A stretch of DNA of 64,000 nucleotides from Chinchilla lanigera (taxonomy: Eukaryota > Chordata > Mammalia > Rodentia > Chinchillidae): positions 5,181,225 to 5,245,224 of the forward strand of contig NW_004955460.1 in the NCBI RefSeq assembly GCF_000276665.1. The letters are read 5' to 3'. Under the pieces are notes generated by a model, which saw only the letters and a program-made list of their open reading frames with translations, did no database searches and was not told the DNA's origin. Positions within the stretch are counted from its first letter, which is position 1, and each line of letters begins with the position of its first letter. This document shows positions 23,576 through 34,014 of this stretch, piece after piece. A program made the translations under genes and the position numbers.

Positions 23576-24944
23576 TCTCTTCTTTAGTTGAAATTTGGTA
23601 ACTATAATTAAAGCAAAGTGAATACTGTTTCAATAGTAGAAAAGGAGAAAAAAAAAAAGAAAAGGAGATATATTTCCTCCATTGTATATCTCAACAGAAT
23701 TTTTCATATACAATCAAGTATAAAACACATAAATCAGGTTTTTGAGGATCTAATATTTACATTAACAAAAAATAAATCTTTGTGTTAAGTGATTTACAGG
23801 GACATAACTGAATCCATAAAGTACATAAAATAAAGAGACACTAACTTCATAATGGCCTGTATAATCTATGTCTTGTGAAGCACAGGAAATTGAAAGTTAA
23901 TTAAAACAGTGAACTTTTGTTCTCTATTCATGCAAGGCTTTAAGTCTGGAGTTTACATGTTTTCTGAAATAATTCAAAGTTCTTCTGGGATTTGTTAGCT
24001 TAGTGTCCAGAGCCCTGTGTCTGTCCTGCATCTGATGGGGAGTGAGCTGGCCATCCAGGCTTTCACTGTCCCCTTTGCAGTGAGAGAGGTGACATCCTTG
24101 GCTCAAGGGACTCACAACTCAGTGGGAGGCCCTGAGTACGAGCTTTGGCAAAAGTAGCATCTGCCTGCACTTGTCCCAGGTGAGGCTGGGGCACGGGCAA
24201 TGGCAGTGCTCACCTGAGCCTCTTGCAGGGGAAGAAGTGGGGCCTAAGCACACAGCTAGGACCAGGGAAAACAGAACTTAATGATGTTAAGTCTTGTGTT
24301 ATTACTAAGCAAGAAAACATTACTTCAGTAAACATTTTTATAACAAAACCATAGTATTTCAAAAACAAAATCAGGAAAGTACACAAAATAGGACTGGGGT
24401 TTACCCATTTTCTGAAAGAATTCAAAGTCCTTCTGGGATTTGTTAGCTTAGTTACATAGACCTGTGTTTCTCTGTCCTGCACCTGGTGGGGAGTAAGCTG
24501 GCCATCCAGGCCATCCTTGTCCCCTTTGAAGAGAGGGAGGTGATATCCTTGGCTGAAGCAACTCACAAGCTCAGAGGAAGGCCCTGAATATGAGCTGCAG
24601 CAGGAGCAGCATCTGCCAGAACTTGTCCCAGGTGAGGCTGAGGTACGACCACCTGAGTCTGCTGCAGAGGAGGAAGTGGGGCTTGAGCGCACAGCTAGGA
24701 CCAGGGACAGCAGAATTCAATGACATTATGTCATCTATTAGATTATTAGCAAGCAAAAGAACGTTACTTCTTTAAATACTTTACAACAAAACCATAGTAT
24801 CTCATACAAAATCAAGACAATATATAGAATACATTAAAACTATCCATTCCTTCACAAAAAGTAATTAAAATTTTGGATAATTCTATTCCCCTTTTAAAAA
24901 TTCTTCCATCAATACATACACACATTTTATAAATGTGCATTTAT

Positions 24945-24988
<44 letters not shown>

Positions 24989-27333
24989 ACATATTTAGAC
25001 ACATGAGGCTCGATAGATATTTTGATCACCTATGAGGTCCAAGATATGAGATTTTAACCCCTCTCCACATCCCATCCAGGACATTTCCTCCTAAAGCAAG
25101 TTCACAGTAACCAAGGAGCAGCTTCACTGACAGCATCACTGAGGGGCTCCTATAAGGAGAGACCTATGTGTTCTTTTTAATTTTTCCCATCCAGTAATAA
25201 GAAGGGCCCTGGAACAGAATGTCCAGAAAGGTTCTCTTCCACATGAGGGCCTCAAGATAAGCTTGGCCCTGGTTCCAGGATCTCTGCTCTGTCTATAGTG
25301 ACCAAAATGTCACAATATATTCTCATACAATTCACAAACTCTCAAGAACATTCAAAATATATTCAAAAGAATATTCAAAATGACCCAAAAGTGAAACTTA
25401 AGTATCACCAATTGTTTTTTTTCAACAGGTCATAGACCGTCTCTCAACATCAGTTCTTTCTTTTGTGAACATGCATGTTTGAAGTTTTATGATGATCCCC
25501 TGAGAACTGAGTTCATGGAACATCTCGCATGGTCTCCAGCAATGAATGGGAGGTGAATGGCTGTGAATTCCATCCTGTCATTCCCAGCACTTTTGTCCTG
25601 AATGGTTCATGATTACAGGAAATCCCTGGAAAATGAAATTATGCACCTTGCCTTTTTTCTGGATAATCAAGCACATCCAACAACAGAATTTAAATAGGGA
25701 CTGAAGTACACAGGAAATGAGGTCAAATAAAACATCTGTGGTACTTTGGGCACAGCTACTGGCATCTCAGGTGCAGTTGATAGATCAAGTTCTCTTTCCC
25801 CTTAGCTCTGATACAGAGGCACCACCCTGAGGAGCATAGCATGTCCACAGGCTGCATATGAAGCCTGCCAAGGCTGAATGCTAGATGGGGTAGGTTCAGG
25901 TTGGGAAGGGGGGTTCTTAGGCATCTTATGGGATGCAAGTATTTAGTTTTATTTTTTCTACTTTTTATCATTATTTTAAAAAGAAGCAAAAAAACCAAAC
26001 ACAAGTCAAGAACAAAACAACAAAAACAATCAAAATGATACAGAATTTCACAAGGTGACAAGAAATTAACGCTCATTGTTATATTACATATTGTTATCTT
26101 CGTACTCATAAGTGAAATAAATCAGACCCATATGTGTAAACATCATATTGTACCACTAATGTGAAAAACAAACAAGTAAATAAGATCTCAAATATAAAAT
26201 AGATATTGTGAATTTGGAAGAAACTGTTCAAAAGAAAAGACAAACTGTGCTGGGGAAAGGGGAAAATGAAGAAAAGAAAACATATATGTATGTGCAAGTG
26301 TGTGTTATCTCAGCTCCACTGAGTTGATAGTGTGCCAGGACAGGATTTGTGGCCAGGACAAAACAAGTCTTACCCCATGCACAGGCCTTGATCACCTTGT
26401 GTTTGCAGAGTTCAGAAAAAAAATAATCCAAAAATCATCCATGACAGGATCAGATAGTTTCAAGAAAGATAATATCTGCTTAAGGAATCTAAAGAACAAA
26501 GAAAGGTAGCATCACTCAATTACCATAAAAGAGACAATAATTTTATGTTTATTTTGTGATTGGTAGCTGGAGAATTGTCAAATTTCAAAGAATATTGAGA
26601 CAAAATGTTAAAAGTAAAACTACAAAATCCATTTCCCATCTACATTTAAACAAGGTGGAAGTGCATGGGGGAAAGGCTGACTACAGAAATTTTTCTCTTA
26701 CTGATACCTTTTTAAACATTTACTTCTTTCCCCATGGCAGCTGTGTACATAGTATACCTAATAAAGACTGTGATATAACTGCAGTATATTGTAATGAATA
26801 TGCTTAGGGGTTCTTTGGTTCAATTGAGATACAGATCACTAATTGCGAAGTGCATCTTCTCTGATATCAGTGGTCAGGGGCTTTAAGTGTCACTGGTTCC
26901 CAGCTCCCGTCAAAGCTTTGAGTGACACTACCACTCAGTGTCCAGCGTTGCAGCTCTTACTGTTACATCTCAAGTTCTGAGTGTTTTGTAATAATTACAC
27001 TCCATGCTACCTTTGATTGGTAGGTAGTCTTTTCTTTTAGTTTGTATTTTTTAGTTTTTGAAACTTATTTTCTTTTTCAGTTTGTATTTGTTTATACAAT
27101 GGAAACCTCTACATATATGTAAAGACAAAATTATAAGGCAGGATGCTTGTAGAGATTTTTAATCCATTCTTCATTATTTCTCATCTACACTAACAAAATT
27201 ATAATTAGTTATATTTAATATTTTACTTTGCTTAGTTTATTCAAAACATGCTTTTCAATTTAACAGTAATAAATCTTTACCCCACGACTTACAGAGAATA
27301 TATTATATATATTTATTTAAATTTGGTGTTTGT

Positions 27334-29830
27334 CTCATTCATGGTAAAAACCCTACAGAAAATTGGAATAGATGCTCTTTACCTCATTCTGATGAAAATC
27401 ATGTATGACAGACCAACAGCCAACATCATACTAAATGGACAAAAACTGAAAGCTTTTCCTCTAAATTCAGGAGCAAGAAAAGGATGTTCACTGATACCAC
27501 TCCTATTCAATATAGTTCTGGAAACATTAACTAGAGGAATTAGAAAAGAGACAGAAATAAAAGGAATAAAGATAGGAAAGGAAGAAATGAAATTATCATC
27601 TTTTGCTGATGCCATGATATTGTACATAGAAGACCTCAAACACTCCAACAAAAGACCTCTAGATTTAATAACCAAATTCAGTAGCACAGGGGGATACAGT
27701 GTCAACACTCAAAAATCAATAGCATTCCTGTACACAAACAAAAACTCACTGAAAGAGAAATTAGGGAAACCACACACTCCACAATAGTGTCCAAAGAATG
27801 AAATACTCAGGAATCAAGACAACAAAGGAAGTAAAAGATCTATGCATTGAAAATTACAGGACTATGAAAAAAAAAGATCAAAGAGGATTTCAGAAAATGA
27901 AAAGATATCACATGCTCATGGATAGGAAGAATCAACATTGTGAAAATGGCCATACTCCCCAAACTGTTATACAGATTTAATGCAATCCTGATCAAAATAC
28001 CATTAACATACCTCATAGGTCTAGAGAGTACATTCTTAAAATTCATCTGCAACTAGAAAAGACCTAGAATAGGAAAGGTAATATGGGGCAAAAAGGCAAG
28101 GCAGGAGGCATCACAATCCCTGATTTGAAATTATACTGCAAAGCTACTGTGATAAAATCAGCATGGTGCAGCAAAAAACAGACCTGAAGATCAGTGGAAC
28201 AGATTATAAAATGCACACACAACTACAAACACACTCAGCCACCTTATCTTTGACAAAGGGGCAAACATGTTCACTGAAGGAAGATAGCCTCTTTAGTAAA
28301 TGGTGCTGGAAAAACTGGTTTTCCCCATGCTGAAGACTAAAACTAGCTCCATGTCTATCACCATGCACCAAAGTAAAGTCAAAATGGATCAAAGATCTAA
28401 ATATTAAAAAAGAAACACTAAATCTGATGGAGGAGAAGGTAAGTAGAAATCTTGAAGTTGTAGGTGTAGGCACAGTTCATGAACAAAATCCAAACTGCAT
28501 GAGAAACACTCCAAAGAATTGACAATTGGGATCTCATCCTATAAAAGAGCTTTTACGCATCAAAAGAAATCACCAACAGATTGAAAAGAAAACCCATGAA
28601 TTGGGAAAAAATTTTAGCCAACTGTGCCTGAGATAAAGGGCTTCTATCTAGAATATATAAAATATTTAAAAAATCAGACCCCCAAAATTCAAAGACCCAG
28701 TCCAAAAATGGGCATGTGAGATGAATACACACTTTTCAGATGAAGAAATACAAATGGCACATGAATATAAGAAAAAATGTTCAACATCACTGGTCATTGG
28801 AGAAATGCAAATTAAAATAACACCAAGATTCCATCTCACACCAGAAAGAACGGCTATCATGGAAAAAATCAACCAATAACAAGAGCCGGGGATACAGCTC
28901 AGTGGCATAAGTGCCTGCCTGGCAAGTGCAAGGTCCTGAGTTCGATTCCTGGTACCAAGAAAACCCCCAAAAACAAATGTCTGAAGAAAATCAACCAATA
29001 ACAAATGTTAGTGGGGTTTAGGGGGAAAAAGGAGCCCTTCTTTGCTGTTGGTGGGACTGTCAACTACTGCAACCATTTCAGAAATCAGGTGGAGATATTT
29101 CAAAAAACTAGGATCAGAGGTCCCATTTGACCCAGCTATTTCCCTTCTCAGTATTTTCCCAGAAGAATTAAAACATAATACCACAACAACATATGTGCAC
29201 ACATATTTATAGCAACAAAATTTGTAATAGCTAAATCTTGGAAACAAGCCAAATGCCCAGCAACTGAGGAATGGATAAAAAAGATGTGGTACTTTTATAT
29301 AATGGGGTATTACTCAGATAAAAAGACAAATAAACTCACAGCTTTTATAGGTAAATGGATGCAACTGGAGACCATACTCATAAGTATACTAAATGAGATT
29401 CACATGTGTAAATATTGCATTGTGTTGCTAGTGTAAGATAATGAAAGAGTAAAGAAGATTCAAAAGGTACAATAGATACTGTGAAAGGGAAAGAAACTGC
29501 TCAAAGGAAAGAACAACTGGAATGAGGGAAAGGAGAAAAGAAAGAAGTAATATATATTATGCATATGTATGCATACCTATATACATATATATAGATATAT
29601 ATACACACACACATGATAGCTAATTGTACTACTAATTTCTATTAATTCATTGAAAGGAACAATTAGTGTTTATATTGTCTGATCAGATTTGCATGCCTAT
29701 ATCTGGTAATCTAAGCAACTACTTTGAAGATAACAATATGCAATATGATAACCATTGTTAATTTGCTTTCATCTTGTTTTGAAATCCTTTATCATTTTAT
29801 TATTTTTATTCTCTCTAAAATAAAAAAATG
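27334..29830 (+). mobile_element. 5'-truncated L1 with target duplication
   Basis: Flanked by AATTTGGTGTTTGT at 27320-27333 and 29831-29844; U3 and U4 have the same site empty (about 54020 and 60855). It starts inside the ORF2 reverse-transcriptase domain: [31 protein letters not shown], then [11 protein letters not shown] where active elements have F/YADD, so one catalytic Asp is now Ala. The ORF breaks at 27787 and continues in other frames. The 3' UTR and an A-rich tail follow. Dead copy. Confidence 0.9.
28883..28986 (+). mobile_element. ID SINE nested in the L1
   Basis: GAGCCGGGGATACAGCTCAGTGG...GAGTTCGATTCCTGGTACC, followed by an A-rich tail. A perfect 18-bp duplication AAAATCAACCAATAACAA flanks it (28865-28882 and 28987-29004). 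It is younger than its L1 host. Confidence 0.93.
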
Positions 29831-31819
29831 AATTTGGTGTTTGTATTTTGGATCAGAAGCATTCAGTTTTATAAATTTTAATCATTCTTTTATTTTGTAG
29901 CAATTAGATTTCATGCTTTAATTAAAATAATACACATACTTCAAGATTATAAATACAGGAATTGAGACAATTAATGTTTTCCTTGTTTTTATTCATACAT
30001 TATTTAGGGTGTGTGTCATGGATCCATCTGAAATTTGTATATAACATTTACTGTAGTAGTAGAAATAATGAAGAATAAGGAATATAGGTTCTCTTTCCCT
30101 GGTAGCTGCTCTGCTGCACACTCTAGGTATATTATCTCATTTAATCTTTACAAATACCACGTGAGGGTTCAAGTACCACCGAGCTTAGAAGATGAGAAAG
30201 TGAGGTTGATGGGTTGAACTGACTTTTCCAAGGTTGTAAAATATAAAGTGGAGGAGAGTCTAACTCTGCGCTGTGATCTTAAAGTGAGATGTGTCCACTC
30301 AACTTGCATTTTCTTATCTACAATGAGGGCTGATGTAATTTCACAAAAGTGGTGGTCACTTACATTCCTGTTGAAAGAATATTGCCTTTATACTCATTGC
30401 CCCTTCTTCCTTTGGAATATTCATTTTTTATTAGTTTGTAAGTGGTCTCAAACACCAGTTTAGAAATATTACCCATACAGCCAATATGTAAAAAACATAT
30501 TTCCTCATTATCTAGTTTTTGGAGCTTTTAGTGACTAGAAATTTGCATGTTTTTTTCTCATAAAGTCTACCAAGTTTTCCTTATAGCCCCTGTTCTTGAT
30601 GGTCTATCTCACCTGTAATTTGTATGCAATTTATGAATGATAAATTTGAATGCTTTGTGCTCACAGTTTGATTACAGCTACATGCTATTTACAAGTGGTG
30701 AAATGTTGATATAAAAGTATTTGTTCCTATATAGTGAGCCAATTGCCAGAGGAGAATTTATTGAGTACCTAATTAGCCTGGCTGCTGTGAATGTGCACCT
30801 TCAGCCTATATTAATATGTCATGCACTTGTGGATCTTTCTGGATTTTCCACAGTGCCCACAGATTTTTCTCCTCTAGCACCCCTATTGGCTTCTTTTCAG
30901 TGCTTGGCTTTCATGCTCTGGAGGAAGTAGTTTCCTATTTGGCATTTTGATTGTTTGGACTTTTTTGACATTTTTGTTTACATGGTTTTGACAGTTTGTT
31001 TTGTCACACCCTGTAGTGAGACAGCAACACTCTTCCCTCACTTTCAAACCATGAGCCTTTATCCCAGGAAGGACCTTCCCAACTGCAGGTAGCAGTGCAT
31101 GAGGACCTTTGAGACTGTCCTTCCTGTAGCCTGGGCCTGGGCTCTCTGGTTGCTCCTGCTTTAGCCCTCTGTCCCAACACACATGGTCCCCTCGGGCAGA
31201 GGATGAATAGCCCAAATTCTTTACCTGTCTGATTTCCCAGAAGTCACCACAGCAAAAAATGAATTACCTGAGAGAGACCAAAACCATGACTGTCAGGCAA
31301 AATGGTTCCACATTCCATATTATGGATCTTTTAAACATGTATTTAATTTATTAATAAATGTTGGGGGGAAGAAAATCTGGATAATCACCTTTAAGTTCTG
31401 TCATTTCTTCATTTTACTAGTTTGATCATCTGTCTTTCCATCAGTGAATCCAAATGAAACGCAGTAGTCAGTACACTTTTGGAGGGTACTTTTGGAGGAT
31501 GTGTTCAACATATACACCTTGATGCCTCCCCAAAAGTGAAATCAGAGGAGATGCAGAGCAATGTGGGTAATGAAGGGTGTTAAAATGATCAAAATATGTT
31601 AGATGCATATATGAATTTATCAAACTGAAATATAGCAATGTGTATAAATAATCTACCCTAATAAAAAGTACGTGAAAAAATTACCTAGTTTCCAAGGTAC
31701 CTTTGTTTTTTGTACAAACTTTAAGTATGTATCAAAAATTTCTTTGAACTGAGCACTTTATGTGGTTAAACAAAACCTTGTAAGCCTTAACGAAGATCAG
31801 TTTGACTTGAAGAAGAAAA

Positions 31820-32438
31820 CTTCTAACAAAGTGATCTGTGCACATGCGCACCCGTCAGTTTCACTTTGAGCAGTGTCTCTTGCATCATTAGCATTGATCC
31901 TAGTTTCTTTTAATAAAGTGGAGACAGGGATTATCTGATTTATGGTTGGCGACTGCCCCAGACTACTCACAGATGTCACTATAGATCAGGATAATAAAGA
32001 ATTTTCATCTCACGACAAGAACATGTCCGCAGCATTAACAAAGGAAACTCTATACTGTAATGAAGTCACTGTTTCCACAGGGGACAGGGCCCTGTTGTTC
32101 AGACTCTGCCCCCCACCGTGTTCACACCCAGCCAGCCTTCCTCCGGAGCTCTCAGAGATACTGGCTACAGTTCTTCTGGTGATGACCTGTTCGTAGCGGC
32201 CACACGGCGGCGCTGCAGGAGCGCGCAGAGCGGGAGGCACCGCCCCTTCTGGTCACCAATTGGGCATATTTTCTGACAGATCTACAGCTACTTCACCCTG
32301 CCTGTCCCTCAGTCAGGAAGACCAGTGCCAGTTCATTGTTGTGGGGATCCCTTCATGCGGAGTAGGATTTGTGTTTGTAGAGGGCTTTCAGTTCTTCTCA
32401 TCTGGTCTCTCTCCTTGTAAGACCCAGGAGAAGCAACC
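31820..32438 (+). promoter_or_regulatory. V1 5' flank: conserved V-gamma promoter-proximal block
   Basis: About 600 bp upstream of the V1 start is strongly conserved in front of V2 (56290-56905) and V3 (63280-63910). Shared signals are GTGCACATGCGCAC.CGTCAGTTTCACTTTG (31838 onward), GGCGCTGCAGGA.CGC, CACCGCCCCTTCTGGTC (about 32239) and TCAGTCAGGAAG (an ETS-like GGAA, about 130 bp before the ATG). No TATA box is obvious, as is usual for TRGV promoters. Promoter function is inferred from position and conservation. Confidence 0.6.
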
Positions 32439-32481
32439 ATGCTGTGGGCTGTGGCCCTGCTTCTAGCTTTCCTGCCTCCTG
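32439..32481 (+). CDS. TRGV: TRGV (V1) leader exon
   Basis: ATG CTG TGG GCT GTG GCC CTG CTT CTA GCT TTC CTG CCT CCT G, followed by the donor GTAAGT. It encodes MLWAVALLLAFLPP, a typical V-gene signal peptide first part, phase 1 at the splice. The start is chosen because the same ATG and 43-nt length recur in all three V units. A 95-nt intron separates it from the V exon. Confidence 0.92.
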
Positions 32482-32576
32482 GTAAGTGTGCAGCACAGTT
32501 GCCTTGAGATATTTTTTTCCTAGCCATGCAAAGAAGGCCATGAACTCATCTTTATTATTTTATGGTGTTTCCCCAG

Positions 32577-32886
32577 CAGGCAGTCAAACATCTTCTGACA
32601 TAGAACGGGGAATGATCACAGTCACCAAGAAACCTGGGTCACATCTGACAATCACTTGTGATGTGCGTGCAGTAAAGAGCTACATCCACTGGTACCGATT
32701 TCAGGAGGGGCAGGCCCCACAACGCCTTCTCTATTATGACTTCTTCAGTTCCAAGGCTGTGCTAGATTTGGAACTCAGACCAGAGAAATACACTGCTTAT
32801 CAAGCCACAGAGCATAGCAATAAATTTGTAGTACGGAATGTGGAAGAAAGTGACTCTGGGGTGTATTACTGTGCAGTGTGGACCGG
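32577..32886 (+). CDS. TRGV: T-cell receptor gamma variable segment V1 (V exon)
   Basis: This is a germline V segment for the TCR gamma chain, joined to a J by RAG before expression. The acceptor CCCCAG precedes CAGGC; a CAG repeat allows a start 3 nt later in the same frame. The frame reads (A)GSQTSSDIERGMITVTKK, then Cys28, KSYIHWYRFQEGQAPQRLLY with Trp39, a framework 3 lacking gaps, and ESDSGVYYCAVW with Cys99. The YIHWY..QEG.APQRL.YYD and R..ENDSGVYYC patterns place it in the human TRGV subgroup 1 / mouse TRGV7 lineage. There are no stops or frameshifts, so it looks functional. A recombination signal follows directly. Confidence 0.95.
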
Positions 32887-32925
32887 CACAGTGCTTCACA
32901 CCTGCTCTATGCCACACTGAAAAGT
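32887..32925 (+). promoter_or_regulatory. 23-spacer recombination signal of V1
   Basis: Consensus heptamer CACAGTG (32887-32893), a 23-nt spacer, then CTGAAAAGT (32917-32925) in the nonamer place. The nonamer keeps only the A-rich core of ACAAAAACC. The same heptamer, spacing and nonamer are found after V2, which supports this as the true signal. Confidence 0.8.
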
Positions 32926-34014
32926 TTGCTTGTGGCTGCACCTGGTGCACTGAATAGATCAGCCCCCAGCTCACTTCCTGTCCTGATATCCAGTATGTTA
33001 TCGTTGACTTCCTGTTGATGAGTGAACTAAGTGTCTAAGCTGTATATCCCTTGCCAGAAGTGCAACGTTTTTGTGATAATCCCTTCAGAATAATTCCAAG
33101 GAGAGATGAAATTTTTAGAAACAGATAATTCAACAGTGTTATAGAGCCATGCATTGAAAGTACTTTTGTATCCATTTATTCTCATGAATACTCATGAATA
33201 TCTATAAGGGAGCATCCTGCTTTTGGTTTTTGAGGCTTATTGATACAGTGGCCATCTTGTGTACACTCAATTAGTTCTTAAAGTGATAGCATCATCTTAG
33301 GCTCCTTTTCAGATCCTCCAGTGGGTAGGAGCCTGCTGTCTCAGTCACAAGCCACAGGTGGTACTCAGGGATCACATGAGAAGTTCCCACCCTCAGCTCC
33401 CAGATCTTCACTCAGGATCTGCCTGATCCACATCTGCTACTCCACCCTCTGCATGGTTCCACCAAGAGTTGACCTCAGGGTCCTCCAGCATGGTTCCCCC
33501 TAGAGAACATGCTGACCCCCCACCCAAACCTTATGTCTCTTCTATAGACCAGAAGGGTCAGTATTTGAATCCTCCAAACCCCTTGTGAGGGCTGAGTGTT
33601 CATGACTTCTTGCCTATGGACTCTTTTCATTTGTTATTTCCCCTAACATTGTTTTAACCATGTCTAATCTAGGCTAATAAAACAGACTGCCTAATTGAGA
33701 AATGATCAGAGAAAGCACCCAAGGGAGAGAAGTAGATGGGAAGAGAGCAGAAATCACTAAAAGGAGGGTGTGGGACTAGGAATAGGCAGATTGCATTAAA
33801 ACACCTGGCTAGTTGTTGCCAGCAGTTGTGAAATCTGTAATGAGGAATCACTCAATAATAAGACTGTGATAACAACTGGGAGAAACACTTTGAATGCTGA
33901 TGACATAAAATACAATTCATTTGCATAACACCATGGGTGGTTTTGGTTTTTATTCCCCAAAGTAATATTTACTTTTGTTGAGCACATAAAAAGTAAAAGG
34001 AAATAATAGGCAAA
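32926..34014 (+). other. V1 3' flank
   Basis: Homologous to 57396-58480 behind V2 (GCACTG.ATAGATCAGCCCCCAGCTCACTTCCTG, CCTGATCCACATCTGCTACTCCA.CCTCTGCATGG, GGGAGAGAAGTAGAT). No gene or J segment recognised. Confidence 0.65.

Larger units (their letters stand above)
22009..26990 (+). repeat. V-repeat unit U1, downstream half (V gene missing)
   Basis: Collinear with 34015-39215 (behind V1) and, with a deletion of about 2.6 kb, with 58480-60490 (behind V2). It contains a minus-strand B1/ID dimer SINE (about 22156-22355), a MaLR-like LTR (about 23190-23575), two copies of an unidentified repeat (23930-24290 and 24390-24740, minus), a (TA)n tract (about 24945-24983) and an L1 3' UTR fragment in minus (about 25970-26300). 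In units U2 and U3 this DNA follows a V gene, but here it follows an L1. Confidence 0.75.
26991..32438 (+). repeat. V-repeat unit U2, upstream half, with L1 insertion
   Basis: Collinear with 53640-56905 (U3) and 60490-63910 (U4) once the L1 at 27334-29830 is removed. Shared anchors are TTTTAGTTTGTATTTTTTA, TGTCAT.GATCCATCTGAAATTTG, the MIR-like ATTATCTCATTTAAT block (about 30120-30290) and the promoter-proximal block before V1. No gene apart from the L1 relic. Confidence 0.78.

Noticed and set aside
23930..24775. CRISPR-like or satellite array
   Set aside because: Only two diverged copies of a 350-bp segment; no short regular spacers, and a mammalian context makes CRISPR implausible.
27248..27787. 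179-codon frame as a host gene
   Set aside because: It is the L1 ORF2 reverse-transcriptase region, begins before the L1 only by chance, and has lost a catalytic Asp.
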